Assembly: GCA_036429605.1 (NCBI GenBank)
Contig: CM071590.1
Location: 5,270,001 to 5,334,000 of the forward strand
DNA length: 64,000 nucleotides
Reading direction: 5' to 3'
Origin: Cladobotryum mycophilum
Taxonomy: Eukaryota > Ascomycota > Sordariomycetes > Hypocreales > Hypocreaceae
Both the position numbers and the translations under genes were made by a program. Position 1 is the stretch's first letter. The number at the start of each line of letters is the position of its first letter. The notes under the pieces are model-generated. The model saw only the letters and a program-made list of their open reading frames with translations. It ran no database searches and had not been told where the DNA came from. This document shows positions 36,859 through 47,886 of the stretch, piece after piece.

Positions 36859-38910
36859 CACAGCAACTACCGAAAGGTAAAGAAAACCGGATGCATCGTT
36901 TTAGTTACGTTTTTACCCTTGGCTCCAACAACAACTACCTCCTAGTAAACCTTTACCGTAACTTTACAGAAGAAGAAGCAACGATAGCAGTACTTACATT
37001 AGTCCTCCGGCTGTAGTGCGCGGGAAAGCGAAGCGAGAAGAGAAAGCAAGAAAAAAAGAAGAAAAAGAGGTAAATGAGACAAAAAGCAAAGAATAGCCTC
37101 TTGCCGAGCGTCCAATAATCAAGGATAGATTGCAAGTTTAACTTGTAATAGTAATATCCGTAGTTACAAACAGTACAAGCAATAAAGAAGGAGGTAGTAA
37201 AACAAGTTTGGAATAAGCAAAGTCGTCTCTCTCTTTCTCTCTCTCATCACATCCGCTGCCCGTTCCTGACCGATCGCGCCAGGAACAGGAACAAGAGACA
37301 CACACACTGTCTTTGCCTCCCTTCTCCGCACAGCAGCCCTCTTACACACCACATGCGCGCCGCGCACAAGGATGGACGCATGTGAGACATTCAACTTCAA
37401 TCTCTCTTTCTCTCCCTTGCATACGGGCAGCCGTGTGATGTCAAATCCACCTCCACCTCCACCGCCGCCTCCACCATCAACAGGTCACAGACAGGCAGGC
37501 AGGCAGGCAGGCAGATCTCATGTGAGTTTCATTCAATCCATTCATTCTGTCTTTTACAAATCACTCTTCCGGCAACTTATTTTGCCGATCCATGTTGAAT
37601 GTGCCGAGTACCCACGCATTTCAACCGGGTCAAACGCGCGCACGCAAAAGGAAGAAGAGGAAGAAGAAGAAACATTGTTTTGAATCCATCATGGTGGAGT
37701 GTGCGTGTGCGTGTGCGTGTGCGTCTTTGCTTTCTCACTCTCACTCTCTCTTCTACAAGTACCTACTGTTTCACAAAATACACAAAGAAAGGTAGGCAGG
37801 CAGTCAGTTGGTCAATCCATGATGACTACAAGCCATTGCGCGGCACATAATTAAAGAATTGACAGGTCAGACGGCAATGACGTTCAGCCTGACTGTGTGC
37901 TTTTCTAGCCCTCTTTTTTTTTTTTTTTTTTTGCATGTACAAGCAGGACAAGAAGACCTGATGCTGCTCTGACAAGCTTAGAGGAGCAGGGGGGTCGTTG
38001 AATCGGACCAGCATTTGGGAACCGCAGCGCATTGGTTGCGTGTGAATCACAAGTACCTCACACAGCATGAATGTGAATGCCCGTGACTTTGCTTCATCTC
38101 GCTCTTCGCTGTTTAGTGTGTGCGAGGTCTCTTCCGACGCTGGTGCTCCACTCCCTCTCTCTCCAAGGAATTCTGGGGCGGAGATCCATGCTTTTTCATG
38201 TCACCACCCCTGTTCTAGCGCAGGCTTGTGAGCAGCAGCCAAAGTGCAGACAGGCATCGAGGACAGGGGAGGAGTTGGCTCCACGGCGTCTGGTTGGCTG
38301 GTTGATGGTGTGTGTACTTGGACTTGTATTGTGGTGGTGTATGAGTGTGACTCTCTTCCCTTCTCTGCTCACAGGAACCAGGCACAAGGGGAGGAGGAGG
38401 AAGAGGAGGAGTCAGGCAAGGCTGCCGGATCGTGACCAAAGCTGTTTTAGTACAACCAAATGGTTGATGCGGCATCCTCCCTTGCCCTGCCCCCCCCCCA
38501 TTGAATCCCAATTGTGTTTTTTTTGGGCCCTATAATACTACTATGAACAAGTTCTAGAGCGAGCGCCACGCTGAACTCGGCATGTGGGAGCGAAAGTGAA
38601 GGATTGTCGGGACTCGAGGCCCAGAGCTCACTCAACCTGCGTCTAAACAGACATGGAGAAGAAAATGTCTCTGGACCATCGAGTTCCGAAATCGTCTGTG
38701 TGGTATTTTGGGTTTCGAAGAGAACGGACAGACGGACACTGACTTTAGCTTCCGACGCAAGGGAGGAGAGGAAAAAAGAAGTAGCACAGGTAAAAGCAAA
38801 AGAAAGTTTAAACAAGATGAATTCATCTTGGCCCAAAGTATAACGGCCTTGTCAGGTTTCAGCTGGCCTTCGTCACGATGGATGTAATAGCGGGTCGTGT
38901 CTCTGGCTCT

Positions 38911-38913
38911 CAC

Positions 38914-38945
<32 letters not shown>
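38911..38945 (+). repeat. CTGT tetranucleotide microsatellite
   Basis: About eight tandem CTGT units, perfect. Confidence 0.9.
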
Positions 38946-39635
38946 CCTCGCCGGATGTGTGGGGAAGGAAAGAGGAGGAGTGCGTCTGGCGTCTCTCGTC
39001 GTACGCCATAAGGCACATCCCTCCTTCCTTCCCTCCATGCATCCTTGGCCTGGGGGATCCACCTCCGCCTCCACTCCAACCCACCCCCTCGATGTATCTT
39101 CTGCAAGGTACTTGGGCGAGGCAACCGCAGGAACCCACACCCCCGATGGATCACACCCCCATCAACCCCATGAGTCGTCGCACTCCAAAGCTCCAGGCTC
39201 CAAGGACCCGCACACCTCTGCACGCCCACCACTCTCGCTCTGGGCGGGACCCATTGCATCGTGATGTCGCCCATTCTATACATATACCAAGCATCAACCC
39301 TCCCTCTCCGGCGATCCGGGTTTACTTCAAGCTCAACTCCTCCAACCAATCCATCTCCACACACAGATTGACAGGATCGACTTCGGTCTTGAGCCTCTTC
39401 TTCCATTTAATACACGGCACCACCCACTTTCCAAGTGTGTTTCGGGTTTGCCACCTCCTGCTCTGACGTGCCAAACGACATCATACATACAAGCCATACA
39501 TCATTTCATCCACACACACACACATCCTCTTCACTTACTAATAACCACCACCTCCCACCTCAACTTTTCTCGACCTCGACTCTCATCCACATTATCAATC
39601 AAACAACATTGATCCTCATTTCACATTAAAACACA

Positions 39636-39661
39636 TACACACACACACACACACACACACC
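39636..39661 (+). repeat. CA dinucleotide run in the leader of the orphan ORF
   Basis: Thirteen AC units end six bases before the start codon at 39668, so the repeat would lie in the mRNA leader, where length changes could alter translation. Confidence 0.85.
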
Positions 39662-39667
39662 TTCAAA

Positions 39668-40408
39668 ATGAAGTTCTGCGAGGGTTTCGGCAACCGACGC
39701 AAGTCCAAGCCCAGAGACCTCCACATCCGAAAGGTTTCCTTCTCCGGCAGCTCAGTATCATCTGGATCCTTTTCCTCAACATCATCCGTCTCTACCGCCC
39801 GCGAGCACACTCCTCGTGTTCCCTCCACCACCAGCTCCGCCTTCTTCGACCCTCTCTCCTGCCATCCCACCTTCCAGGCCCCGCCTCGGTTACACGAACG
39901 ACCTTTTATCCCTATGGAGGGTCGCCGATACGAGGACATTTCCACCTTTTACGACGACGGCGAGGATGACAGCAGCGAATTCGGCGGCGAGCACCAGCCT
40001 GAGGAGGAGCAGTTCCATATGGAGCTCCCTCCCCACCACGGCGGCGGCAGCGAGGACTACCAGGAGGAGCCTCAAGACTACTTCTTCATGCACCTCGCCA
40101 AGCGACCTCAGCTTCGATCTCGATGGTCCGAGTCCACCATTGCCACTATCCAGACCCTCGAGGAGCTCACGCCGGTCAGCAGCGTCTCCAACAACTCTAC
40201 ATCGTGCGCTATTGCCGATGCCGACGAGGAGGCCGACGCCGCCGAGCAAGAGGTCCCCAACTTTAGCTACAAGCGCAACACAGTAACCAAGCGCCCTACA
40301 TTCAAGCCCGTCGACAGCTTTGATGACTTTGTCAAGCGAGGCGGCTGGAAGAGGCGAGGCATTGTCTTTCACAATGAAGATATGGAAGGCAACCTTGAAG
40401 TGCGATGA
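39668..40408 (+). CDS. Unrecognised Ser-rich/acidic 246-aa protein
   Basis: Not recognised as a known family. The ORF is intronless and complete, with an A-rich start context (TTCAAAATG). In order: a basic N-terminus (MKFCEGFGNRRKSKPRDL, HIRKVSF, the last a kinase-like site); a Ser/Thr-rich stretch (residues about 22-60); an acidic Asp/Glu/His/Gly middle (about 85-140); and a basic, aromatic C-terminus (FDDFVKRGGWKRRGIVFHN). No signal peptide or membrane helix is seen, so it is probably nuclear or cytosolic and largely disordered. Third-position choice is strongly C-biased, like the expressed genes here, which supports it as real. It sits alone between 10.7 kb and 5.4 kb of non-coding DNA, a setting common for developmental or regulatory genes in fungi; that role is inference. 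Confidence 0.75.
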   Translation: MKFCEGFGNRRKSKPRDLHIRKVSFSGSSVSSGSFSSTSSVSTAREHTPRVPSTTSSAFFDPLSCHPTFQAPPRLHERPFIPMEGRRYEDISTFYDDGEDDSSEFGGEHQPEEEQFHMELPPHHGGGSEDYQEEPQDYFFMHLAKRPQLRSRWSESTIATIQTLEELTPVSSVSNNSTSCAIADADEEADAAEQEVPNFSYKRNTVTKRPTFKPVDSFDDFVKRGGWKRRGIVFHNEDMEGNLEVR

Positions 40409-42349
40409 GCTTGATCTCATCTCATTTCATCTCATCTATACAACCAATCTCCTTTACTCTACTACACTCTACTCTACTTGCACACGCTGACGCGGTGTTC
40501 CATTACGTCTTTATACCTTTTCTTATTTTTTATGTCATTTTTTTATTATTTCTTTTATTTTTTATGTCTTGGGATTGCACACACATCATGGGAAATGGGA
40601 TGGGGTTCGGAACATATACCCCACGGGCAAATAGCATGGAGTTTTCAAGGGGATTGTTTTGTTTGAAAGGCAACTTTTATGGGCCATATACCACGGGACC
40701 ACACAGCAGCAACACAGAGCATCTTCTAGTCATCATATGGGAAACAAAAAAGGGACGAAGTGACGGCCAGCAACAATTTTTTATAACTTTTGCATAGGAT
40801 ACCCAACGGGACAGGGTTTGAAAGGGAAACAATCATATCATTTTATTGGTTTATTTTATTTTACTTTTTTCACCTCCTGTTAGTTTTTTAGTCTTTTAGT
40901 GATGGACAACAAAAAAAAAGTCCATATTTCTTCCTCAGATTCTGCTTCCAATAATTGACAGAGCATGAACACTACATTTTTTTCTCTTGTGCCAATCCCC
41001 TCTTCCAAACCTTGTGACCACAACACTTTCTTTATTCCTTTCTTCCTTGATTCGAGACATTCTTTAGTCATGCACAATAACAAAACAGGGTTTTTATTTT
41101 TTTAAGCATTGCCAAGAATTCAACATTTCTTGTTCTTGGTAGTATTTTTTCTTTCCTTTGAATCTTATCGCCATCGTTTCTTCGGCATAAACTACATACG
41201 GTCTAGTTGATCGCCCCAGCCAAGGAAGACGAACTCTTCCCAGAAAGGCTAAGAGAGAAAGAAGAAAAATCATAAATCATGCCATTTCACCTCGTGGCAG
41301 TTGTCTTTCTTTCCGAATCCATTTCCTGTTTGAGCAAGTCATTGTCAAACAACCTAAACGCCGACTACGGACCCAAGAAAACAAGGAAAAGAAAAGAAAA
41401 GGAAAAAAGTTGGTGAAAAGAAAAGAAAAAGAGTGGCTTGGCAGCGTGGAGGTGAGATGATGATGCAGAATGGGGAACCCACCTTTGCCGTCGTGGGCCG
41501 GAGAATCCGCTCTCTTGGGTCTGTGACTGCGACCCTAATATTACTACATGTGGCATGAAACGTTGAAGGGACGTGTGAAACCGCTCATCAAGGGAGAGAG
41601 GAAGAGAGACAGAAACAGAGACAGAGACAAGAGAGAGGCCTGGAGCCCGACAGAGAGGGACGGACATCCATGTTACACGTGCATTGCCCTTGCCCTTGCC
41701 TTGCCTTGCATTGGTGTGTTTTTCTTTTTGGTTTTAGGCCCAACGGCTGACCCAGGTCTTCGGGCGTCTGTGTTATTAATTGACTGTGATATTGGGATCA
41801 GAGTCACACGGAATCTGGACCCCGTCGCATTTGGAACGACAGCGAAGAGAGAGAGAGAGAGATGAGCCAGAGACCCAGAGAGAGGGGACGGACGGCATGA
41901 TGAACAAGGGCCCTGCCTGTCATGTACATAACAAGTAAAGGTGGGTGACTTGTATTTTTCTTGCATGGTCCAAGGGTGTATGCACTCCATATCGTGCTAT
42001 TCTTGCCAACCTGCATGAATTGTGGGCGAGGCAGGGGTCCTCGTGTTCGCTCTGCCTTTACTGGGAACACACATACACACGCGCACACATCATCGTAAGG
42101 CTGAGCTCTTTTGTCTCTCTGTCTTGGGGATTTCTAGTGTGTCAAAAAATGATCTGTGCTTACGAGGGTCGGCGAACGGGGGGCTGAAGGATGGGAGAAG
42201 GATTTTTTTAACGAGCTTTTTGGTTTGTTGACAGGTTCATGCCTTGACAAGGCCCCCTTCCCCTTCCCCTTCACTCTCCCCCAGTTCCCAGTCCAAGCCT
42301 GTTGCTCTCGACTTACTCATTCAGGTGTAGTTGCATCTTTTACTCAAAA

Positions 42350-42372
42350 ATAATAATAATAATAATAATAAT
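42350..42372 (+). repeat. AAT trinucleotide microsatellite
   Basis: About eight tandem TAA/AAT units. Confidence 0.85.
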
Positions 42373-42434
42373 CAGAATGTCCGACAAGGGCAATACCCGG
42401 TGTTGTGGACACGGAGATAACAAGAAGAGTTGAA

Positions 42435-42437
<3 letters not shown>

Positions 42438-42471
<34 letters not shown>
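42438..42471 (+). repeat. GA dinucleotide microsatellite
   Basis: About seventeen GA units; the same motif recurs at 43391-43429 and, on the other strand, at 42789-42827. Confidence 0.9.
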
Positions 42472-42474
<3 letters not shown>

Positions 42475-42787
42475 TCACGCCCCTCCCTGTCTTCTTTCAG
42501 CATTGACCTCTTTTTTCTTTCGGTTTTGTTTCTACAAGTGTATGTATGTGCAGTCAAAGCATCCGTTTTTGAATTGTTTCGTTAAACGCGGTACGGAGCG
42601 CTGCGGTTTGGCTAGGGAAACCCGAAAACTGCCTACGGTGGTGGAAACGGACCAAAATAAGAGAAAGAAAAAAGCAAAACTGTAAAGAATGAGAGACCGG
42701 AACCGTTGAATCCCGCATTCTAGCGCAGGCCGCATCTCAGTGGGAAAGAAAAAAGGACAAAATTATCTAAGCAGAATGGAGTGAAGC

Positions 42788-42788
<1 letters not shown>

Positions 42789-42827
<39 letters not shown>
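42789..42827 (+). repeat. TC dinucleotide microsatellite
   Basis: About nineteen TC units, the longest pyrimidine dinucleotide run in the window. Confidence 0.9.
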
Positions 42828-42830
<3 letters not shown>

Positions 42831-42986
42831 TTCTTTCTCACGCCGCCATCATTTGGTTTGTGTGTACCTACTCCAAGTGCGGTTGGTGGTGGTGGTGATG
42901 GTGGTGGAGGGGAATGGGCTTGCCCGCATGATCTCTTGAACCGTTACATTCATGCCAGGGGGTGATTTTTCCCTTGTTTTTTTTTT

Positions 42987-42987
<1 letters not shown>

Positions 42988-43020
<33 letters not shown>
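42988..43020 (+). repeat. TAC trinucleotide microsatellite
   Basis: Eleven CTA/TAC units directly after a T-rich block. Confidence 0.9.
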
Positions 43021-43386
43021 AAGTACTTGAATCTTCTTTTTCTTGTCTTGATACCGTTAGATCTTTTCCCCACCTCTGGAACCGACTTGTCGGTGAGAAC
43101 GGCTGTTGGCGTTGTTTTTTGGGATCATGGATGCCATTCTTTGCCATCTTTGGGATAATATGCAAGGGCCCATGGTTCAGCTCCCAGGGATCCCCCTGGC
43201 ATGAACGCACGAACGCACACACACTAAGAATGCACACCACATCCATGGTGGAAAGACGTCAGAGACAGCAAGCGTGCGTGCGTGTGTGAATGTACGTGAG
43301 ATGTGATGAAGGAAGAACGGTTGCGTGAGTGAGTGTGTGAGTGAGTGCCCTGTGCGGCGGGGCTTTTCTCACATCCCGACACCCCT

Positions 43387-43390
<4 letters not shown>

Positions 43391-43429
<39 letters not shown>
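43391..43429 (+). repeat. GA dinucleotide microsatellite
   Basis: About nineteen perfect GA units. Confidence 0.9.
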
Positions 43430-43432
<3 letters not shown>

Positions 43433-44889
43433 AGGCGTTTTCCACGTGGCTGTAGGGCAGTGCGACATGTCAGCTTTTGGGACTGCTCAGGAACGATGTT
43501 CCATCGGTAACCCACAATGGAATGCCGTTCGTTCGCCTTTTTCTTTCTCTCTAACATATGTACGTGTGAAAAAACGCCCGCCCGAACTCGATGACTTGGA
43601 CCCATCATCTATTATACAAGGACCCCAAATCAAAAGAGAAGCTCCACTGCCCATTGTTCACGATGCCACGCCCCCCTAGGACTAAGAGAACAACAGGCTG
43701 TCATCTTAACTCCCGCATCTCTGCCTCGTGCGCTCCCTGCAGATGATAGAAGCCTCTTTTTCTTTCTCCCCTCATCAAGACAGCGGGACGAAGCGAAGCG
43801 GTGAAGCCGTTTGTCCCTTGAATGTAGGGAACCTTTTCTTTTTTTCTCTTTCTTTTCTCTCTCTCTCTCTTTTCTCTTATATCCAATGTTTAAAGCGTCT
43901 TGTTTTACAAGGCAGAAAACGTGTGAGTGGGTTGAGGGTGTGTGCGTTTCATTAACAGACAGGAAACGGTGCGGCGCCCTTTTTCAATGTTGTTTATGCA
44001 AGGGAGAGAGTGTGTGAGAGAGAGAGAGAGGAATGAAGATGACGAGAAGAGGGGGAGACGGACCGGTGAGAAAAGAGTGGCGTTGAAGGGAGGAGAAAGA
44101 GACGGGCTGGGTTGGTGAAGTGCCTATCAAAGGGGGATGCCACGTTGTAATATCTGTATGCAAGGGGGAGAAGAGAAGGCATTCCGGCCAAAGATGTTTG
44201 GTTGTCTGAGTCTGGGGGCGTGATGAGCTGGAAGACTCGACGTCTCCCACTTTTTGTGCCACCAGTGCTTGTTTCTCCGCCTCGAAACACTCCTGTCTAT
44301 CAAAATGTCACCCCCCAATTGAACACAGTTGTCGTCATTGAACGTCTCCCTTATGACACTGACATTTTCGTCCAAGCAAATCTAAGCAGAACGAGGATCA
44401 TCAGGGTTCTGGTCTAGATTGTTGATGCATTTCCACATCTATGAATTATTAAGCAATGGATGTGTCTAGGATGAGATGGGGTCTAGGACTGGGCTTGTCT
44501 GGGCGTTTCATAGTTGTGTGTGCGTGTGTTGCTTGCATGCATGCATACATGCTTACCATACTCCATTGGACCTTGGCCCTTTGTTTACGGACCAGGCACA
44601 GGCACAGGCACAGGGTCCCCTCCCTTATGACGAAATCCAACAGCGGGGCCACGTAGAAATCAAATTATTTAGTAGATGGACTACGTGGTAGTACAATTAG
44701 TAGCCCTGGAAAGTATGGAATGGAGTGGACTGTAGGGTGGGAAGAAGAGTCTTTTTTTTTCACTCTTTAGCATTGACGCTATACAACGCCCCCGAAAGAA
44801 CCTTAGCTTAGGTACTATTCCCGCTCTTTGAACGCCCGCTTCCTTGGGGATCTATCCATCCATCCATCCATCTTAGCTTAATTCACACC

Positions 44890-44910
44890 AAAAAAAAAAA
44901 AAAAAAAAAA
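44890..44910 (+). repeat. A homopolymer of 21 nt
   Basis: Uninterrupted A run. No upstream retroelement body or clear target-site duplication was found. Confidence 0.85.
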
Positions 44911-45819
44911 GTGTCATAAAATAGTGTCAACTACGGGGAAACCGACCATGTGTAGCGGAGATTTACCAATTTTTCTTTTGTTTTGGAACAAAACGATGGA
45001 ATTAGAAAGGGGAGGGGGATTGCTTCCAACGCTACGTCCGATGCTTCAAGGATATTGCACAGTGGCGATTCGGATCATCGGGTTCCTAATGCTTACGGCG
45101 GACAGTGGGCACTGGGCACTGATGGAATTGGCGAAACACTAGATTGATTACCTAAAACTTGGCAGAAACGTCAGTCAGTCCAACAAACAACACCAACACC
45201 AACAGCCTTATTTCAAACAAACAACTCCATTGCTGTTATCGATTGCATTTTCACATCCCATGCCATGCCATGCTATCCCATCCCATCCCATAACAGTGCA
45301 CCGCTTACTCAGACAGCGAGATCCGAGTTGCCCCTCTCGGCCGTGCCCGCAGAGGCCGCCCAGCCCAGTGGATCAAAACCAACCCCCCCCGGTTCTTCAC
45401 CCAGACCACCGGGGCCTTCTCTCACCTCTCTCACCTCTTTCTCGGCTCCCGGAAATAATCATCGGACATGACTCCGGTTCTTAAAATTGGAAAGCTTTCC
45501 CTGGGAAATGGATCATATCCAAGGTAAGGCTTGTATTGTTGTTGTGAACCAATTGGGCAGTCTCGGACAAGTTTGATGCGAGTTGGAGCGAGAATTGTTG
45601 ATTCCTGCCTCTGTAATTCGATATGCAAAAGAATAAAAGTGCATCCTACGCACGTTTTGAACTCCTTCGCTTCTTTACATGCATTTCATGATTTTAGTGT
45701 TGTACAGCTCAGTATCTAAACTTGGAACCGTATTTACACACTTACACCAACCAACCAACCAACCAACACAAGGACGCACAGCACAAAACAGCCCAACACG
45801 AAACAAAACAACCCACAAC

Positions 45820-46475
45820 ATGTCAACCCCCTTCCTCGACGCAGACTTCATCCTCCAGCCCGCACCCCCCAACACCCCGGACGTAACCTACTCCGGCAAC
45901 TGCCACTGCGGCGCCGTCAAGTTCACCCTCACCCTGCCCGACATCCGCCGCGGCACCATCATGAGGTGTAACTGCTCCATCTGCACCAAAAAGGGCTACC
46001 AGAGCGTCTACCCGAAGCGCTCAGAGGTCACCTTCGTCTCCGGCTTCGAGGGCATGAAGACGTACCGCTTCGGAGGGGTTTGAGGCAGCACCGGTTTTGC
46101 GGCGAGTGCGGGACCAATGTCCTGATTGACTTTGCCGAGTTGGAGAGTCCACTGTATAACTGTCGTGTGGCCTTGAATGTAAGTGGTACTTTTCTCTTTC
46201 TTCTTCTGTTCTTCCTCTTCTGTTCTTCTGTTTTCCCTTCTTTTCCCCCTTCTTCTTCTCTTCTTCTTCCTCCTTCTCCTTTTCTTCTTCTTTCTTCTTC
46301 TCCTCCCCCTCCTCATCACTTACATGAGGCGAGTATGTGTACCAAAAAGAGGAGAGCTGACATGGTCCATCAGATTAGCACGTTTACGGACATAGATGAG
46401 TTGCTGAGCGAGTTGACCTATGTCACGGGCAATGGCAAGCACGCGCTTGGCTCGCCTTACAAGGTCCCCGAGTAG
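45820..46475 (+). CDS. GFA/CENP-V-domain zinc protein (one frameshift)
   Basis: Small zinc protein of the glutathione-dependent formaldehyde-activating (GFA/CENP-V, PF04828) family; fungal members are mostly of unknown substrate. Zinc ligands appear in order: GNCHCGAVKF, CNCSICTKKG and FCGECGTNVL. One intron of 195 nt (46179-46373) with a long pyrimidine tract joins VALN to ISTFTDIDELL, giving the family's usual end. The frame breaks at GGGGTTT (46075-46081): upstream ends YRFGG and downstream LRQHRFCGECG is in another frame, needing one more base. No intron can mend it because the gap is too short. The start ATG at 45820 follows an A/C-rich leader. Confidence 0.88.
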
Positions 46476-46915
46476 AGGTTGACGCTCATGCCTTCCGGGT
46501 CTCTACGGCGCCCGAGTCTCCTACGCTTATAACCAGCATATTTGCTTCCCCAATGTCGATAGACTGTAGCTTGCAGAGTTACACAATGGCCAATAGTCGA
46601 CTCTTTCGGGACATTACGGTAGATGTAGTGACCCGGGGATAAGGTAACACTAGACAAATAGGTAGCAGGAAGACACGTAAACGAATCAATGTAAAGACGA
46701 TTGCTCAATTGATGGTAAATATCCAATCCGTTCATATACAACATATAGTTGCCCGTATCGTATCCTAACCCAAACAATCGTATTGATAACCATGTCCTTC
46801 ATATATATCATACCGTAAATGTCATTATAAGCCCCTCCCAAATAATAAACCGAATAAAAAAAGAAACATCCAAAATATCATCAAACCAGAGCGAACAATG
46901 TAGTCATCTCATCTC
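46476..46915. other. Convergent 3' intergenic region
   Basis: The GFA gene and the one-TM protein gene end into this gap of 440 bp. It is AT-rich towards 46790-46880. No ORF is supported. Confidence 0.4.
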
Positions 46916-47541
46916 TCACCACAGTCGTCTCTGGTAATATACCGGCCTATCGTCCTGCGACAGCCTCTGAATCTCATCCTTAATCATCTTCCTCCTCTGC
47001 GCCCTGCTAAGAGGCGCCTTATTCTTGGAGAGAGGATCGGGGTTCTCGACGGCCCATGATTTCTCGGCTACCTGCGCCTTGATCTGCTCCAGCATTTCGA
47101 GCTGCTTCTTTGTAGCTTTCGAGTTGGACGTGGGCTCTTGGACTTTCTCAACTTCGGGCTCGGGCTCCTTTGGTGTCTCGGTTTCTGGCTCAGTAGGCTT
47201 CACTTCGACGAGCTGCTGCTGCTCCTTGATGGCCCTCTCCGCCTCGCTCTCCAAGAAGATGATGGTTCCATCGCCCAGCTCTGTCGTCGTGGTCTTGAAG
47301 CGGTCGGGCAGGTTGATCTTGGGCGATTCTCGCGGCCGAATGGCGATTCGAAGTTCTCGCAGCGTGCGCTGCTGGATAGCGTAACCGCTCAGAAACAATG
47401 CCAAGGTACACAAAACGACTGGGATTTCCCCCTCTTGTTTCAGCCTGTGATGCCCGACCGGAGGGATATGATATGCAGCTTACCGATAAAGGCGGATGCC
47501 AGGATGGACACTTGACCCGAGGTGAGGAGTACCTTGCGCAT
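46916..47541 (-). CDS. Unrecognised one-TM protein with coiled, charged tail
   Basis: Family not recognised. Two exons (47484-47541, 46916-47418) with an intron of 65 nt give 186 residues. The N-terminus (MRKVLLTSGQVSILASAF) leads straight into a hydrophobic helix (IVVLCTLALFLSGYAI) at about residues 13-35, followed by QQRTLRELR. The rest is soluble: a Glu/Pro-rich linker and a basic C-terminus (SRAQRRKMIKDEIQRL). A single N-terminal anchor with a charged soluble tail suits a small mitochondrial or ER membrane protein, but this is inference. It shares a 345-bp divergent promoter with PRP38. Confidence 0.8.
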
Positions 47542-47886
47542 GTTGAACAAGAAAGTATTCGTGAGAATTCGTGTAACCCAAAAAAAGTAAATGCGAATGA
47601 AAAACAAACAAGAACAAAATTGCTGCTATGTTAATTCAGTGATGCGTTTTAGAATCTCCGCCCAAGAGGAAGCGTTGGCGATCTTGCATGTATGTTGCAT
47701 GTACGAGCTTGGACGGAACCTTGGCTGGTAGACTCCCCATATTTACACCGTTAACCCAGCAACTATCTTATCGCACCTAGAAACTTTAATGCATTCCGCG
47801 ACTTTTGGAACGATCGCGCAACAGACCGCAGCGTCATCCCCCCATCTTGAAAGCCAAATTAAACGACCAACTCTTTTAGCCCAACC
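47542..47886. promoter_or_regulatory. Divergent promoter region of the one-TM gene and PRP38
   Basis: This 345-bp gap lies between two start codons on opposite strands and must carry both promoters. No TATA element is evident, as usual for housekeeping pairs. Confidence 0.45.

Larger units (their letters stand above)
29007..39667. other. Gene desert rich in microsatellites (10.7 kb)
   Basis: No ORF on either strand in this interval has a recognisable family; the longest ones are made of simple repeats or overlap COX16 in antisense. Simple repeats are very dense, several per kb, including GGA, GACAG, CCCCT, CTC, GA/GT, GGT/AGGT, ATGTC, CAGG and CTGT runs and T tracts of 20-25 nt. Base composition is near neutral and does not look like RIP-degraded transposons. 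It may be an unusually long promoter or leader, or produce non-coding RNA. Neither can be shown from sequence alone. Confidence 0.6.
40409..45819. other. Second half of the gene desert (5.4 kb)
   Basis: No recognisable gene. Long runs of GA, TC, AAT and TAC repeats and an A21 tract (44890-44910) are present. ORFs of 60-110 codons are composed of repeat translations. The first part must hold the 3' region of the orphan ORF and the last 100 bp the A/C-rich leader of the GFA gene. Confidence 0.55.

Noticed and set aside
38897..39466. 189-codon ORF in the gene desert
   Set aside because: Its start is translated CTGT repeat and the remainder is His/Pro/Ser-rich low complexity without a domain.
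44890..44910. A21 tract, and T tracts at 36834 and 37914, as retroelement tails
   Set aside because: No reverse-transcriptase remnants, no polymerase III boxes and no clear target-site duplications were found nearby.
29007..45819. RIP-degraded transposon island
   Set aside because: The stretch is not markedly AT-rich, carries no transposase or polymerase remnants, and its repeats are simple tandem ones.
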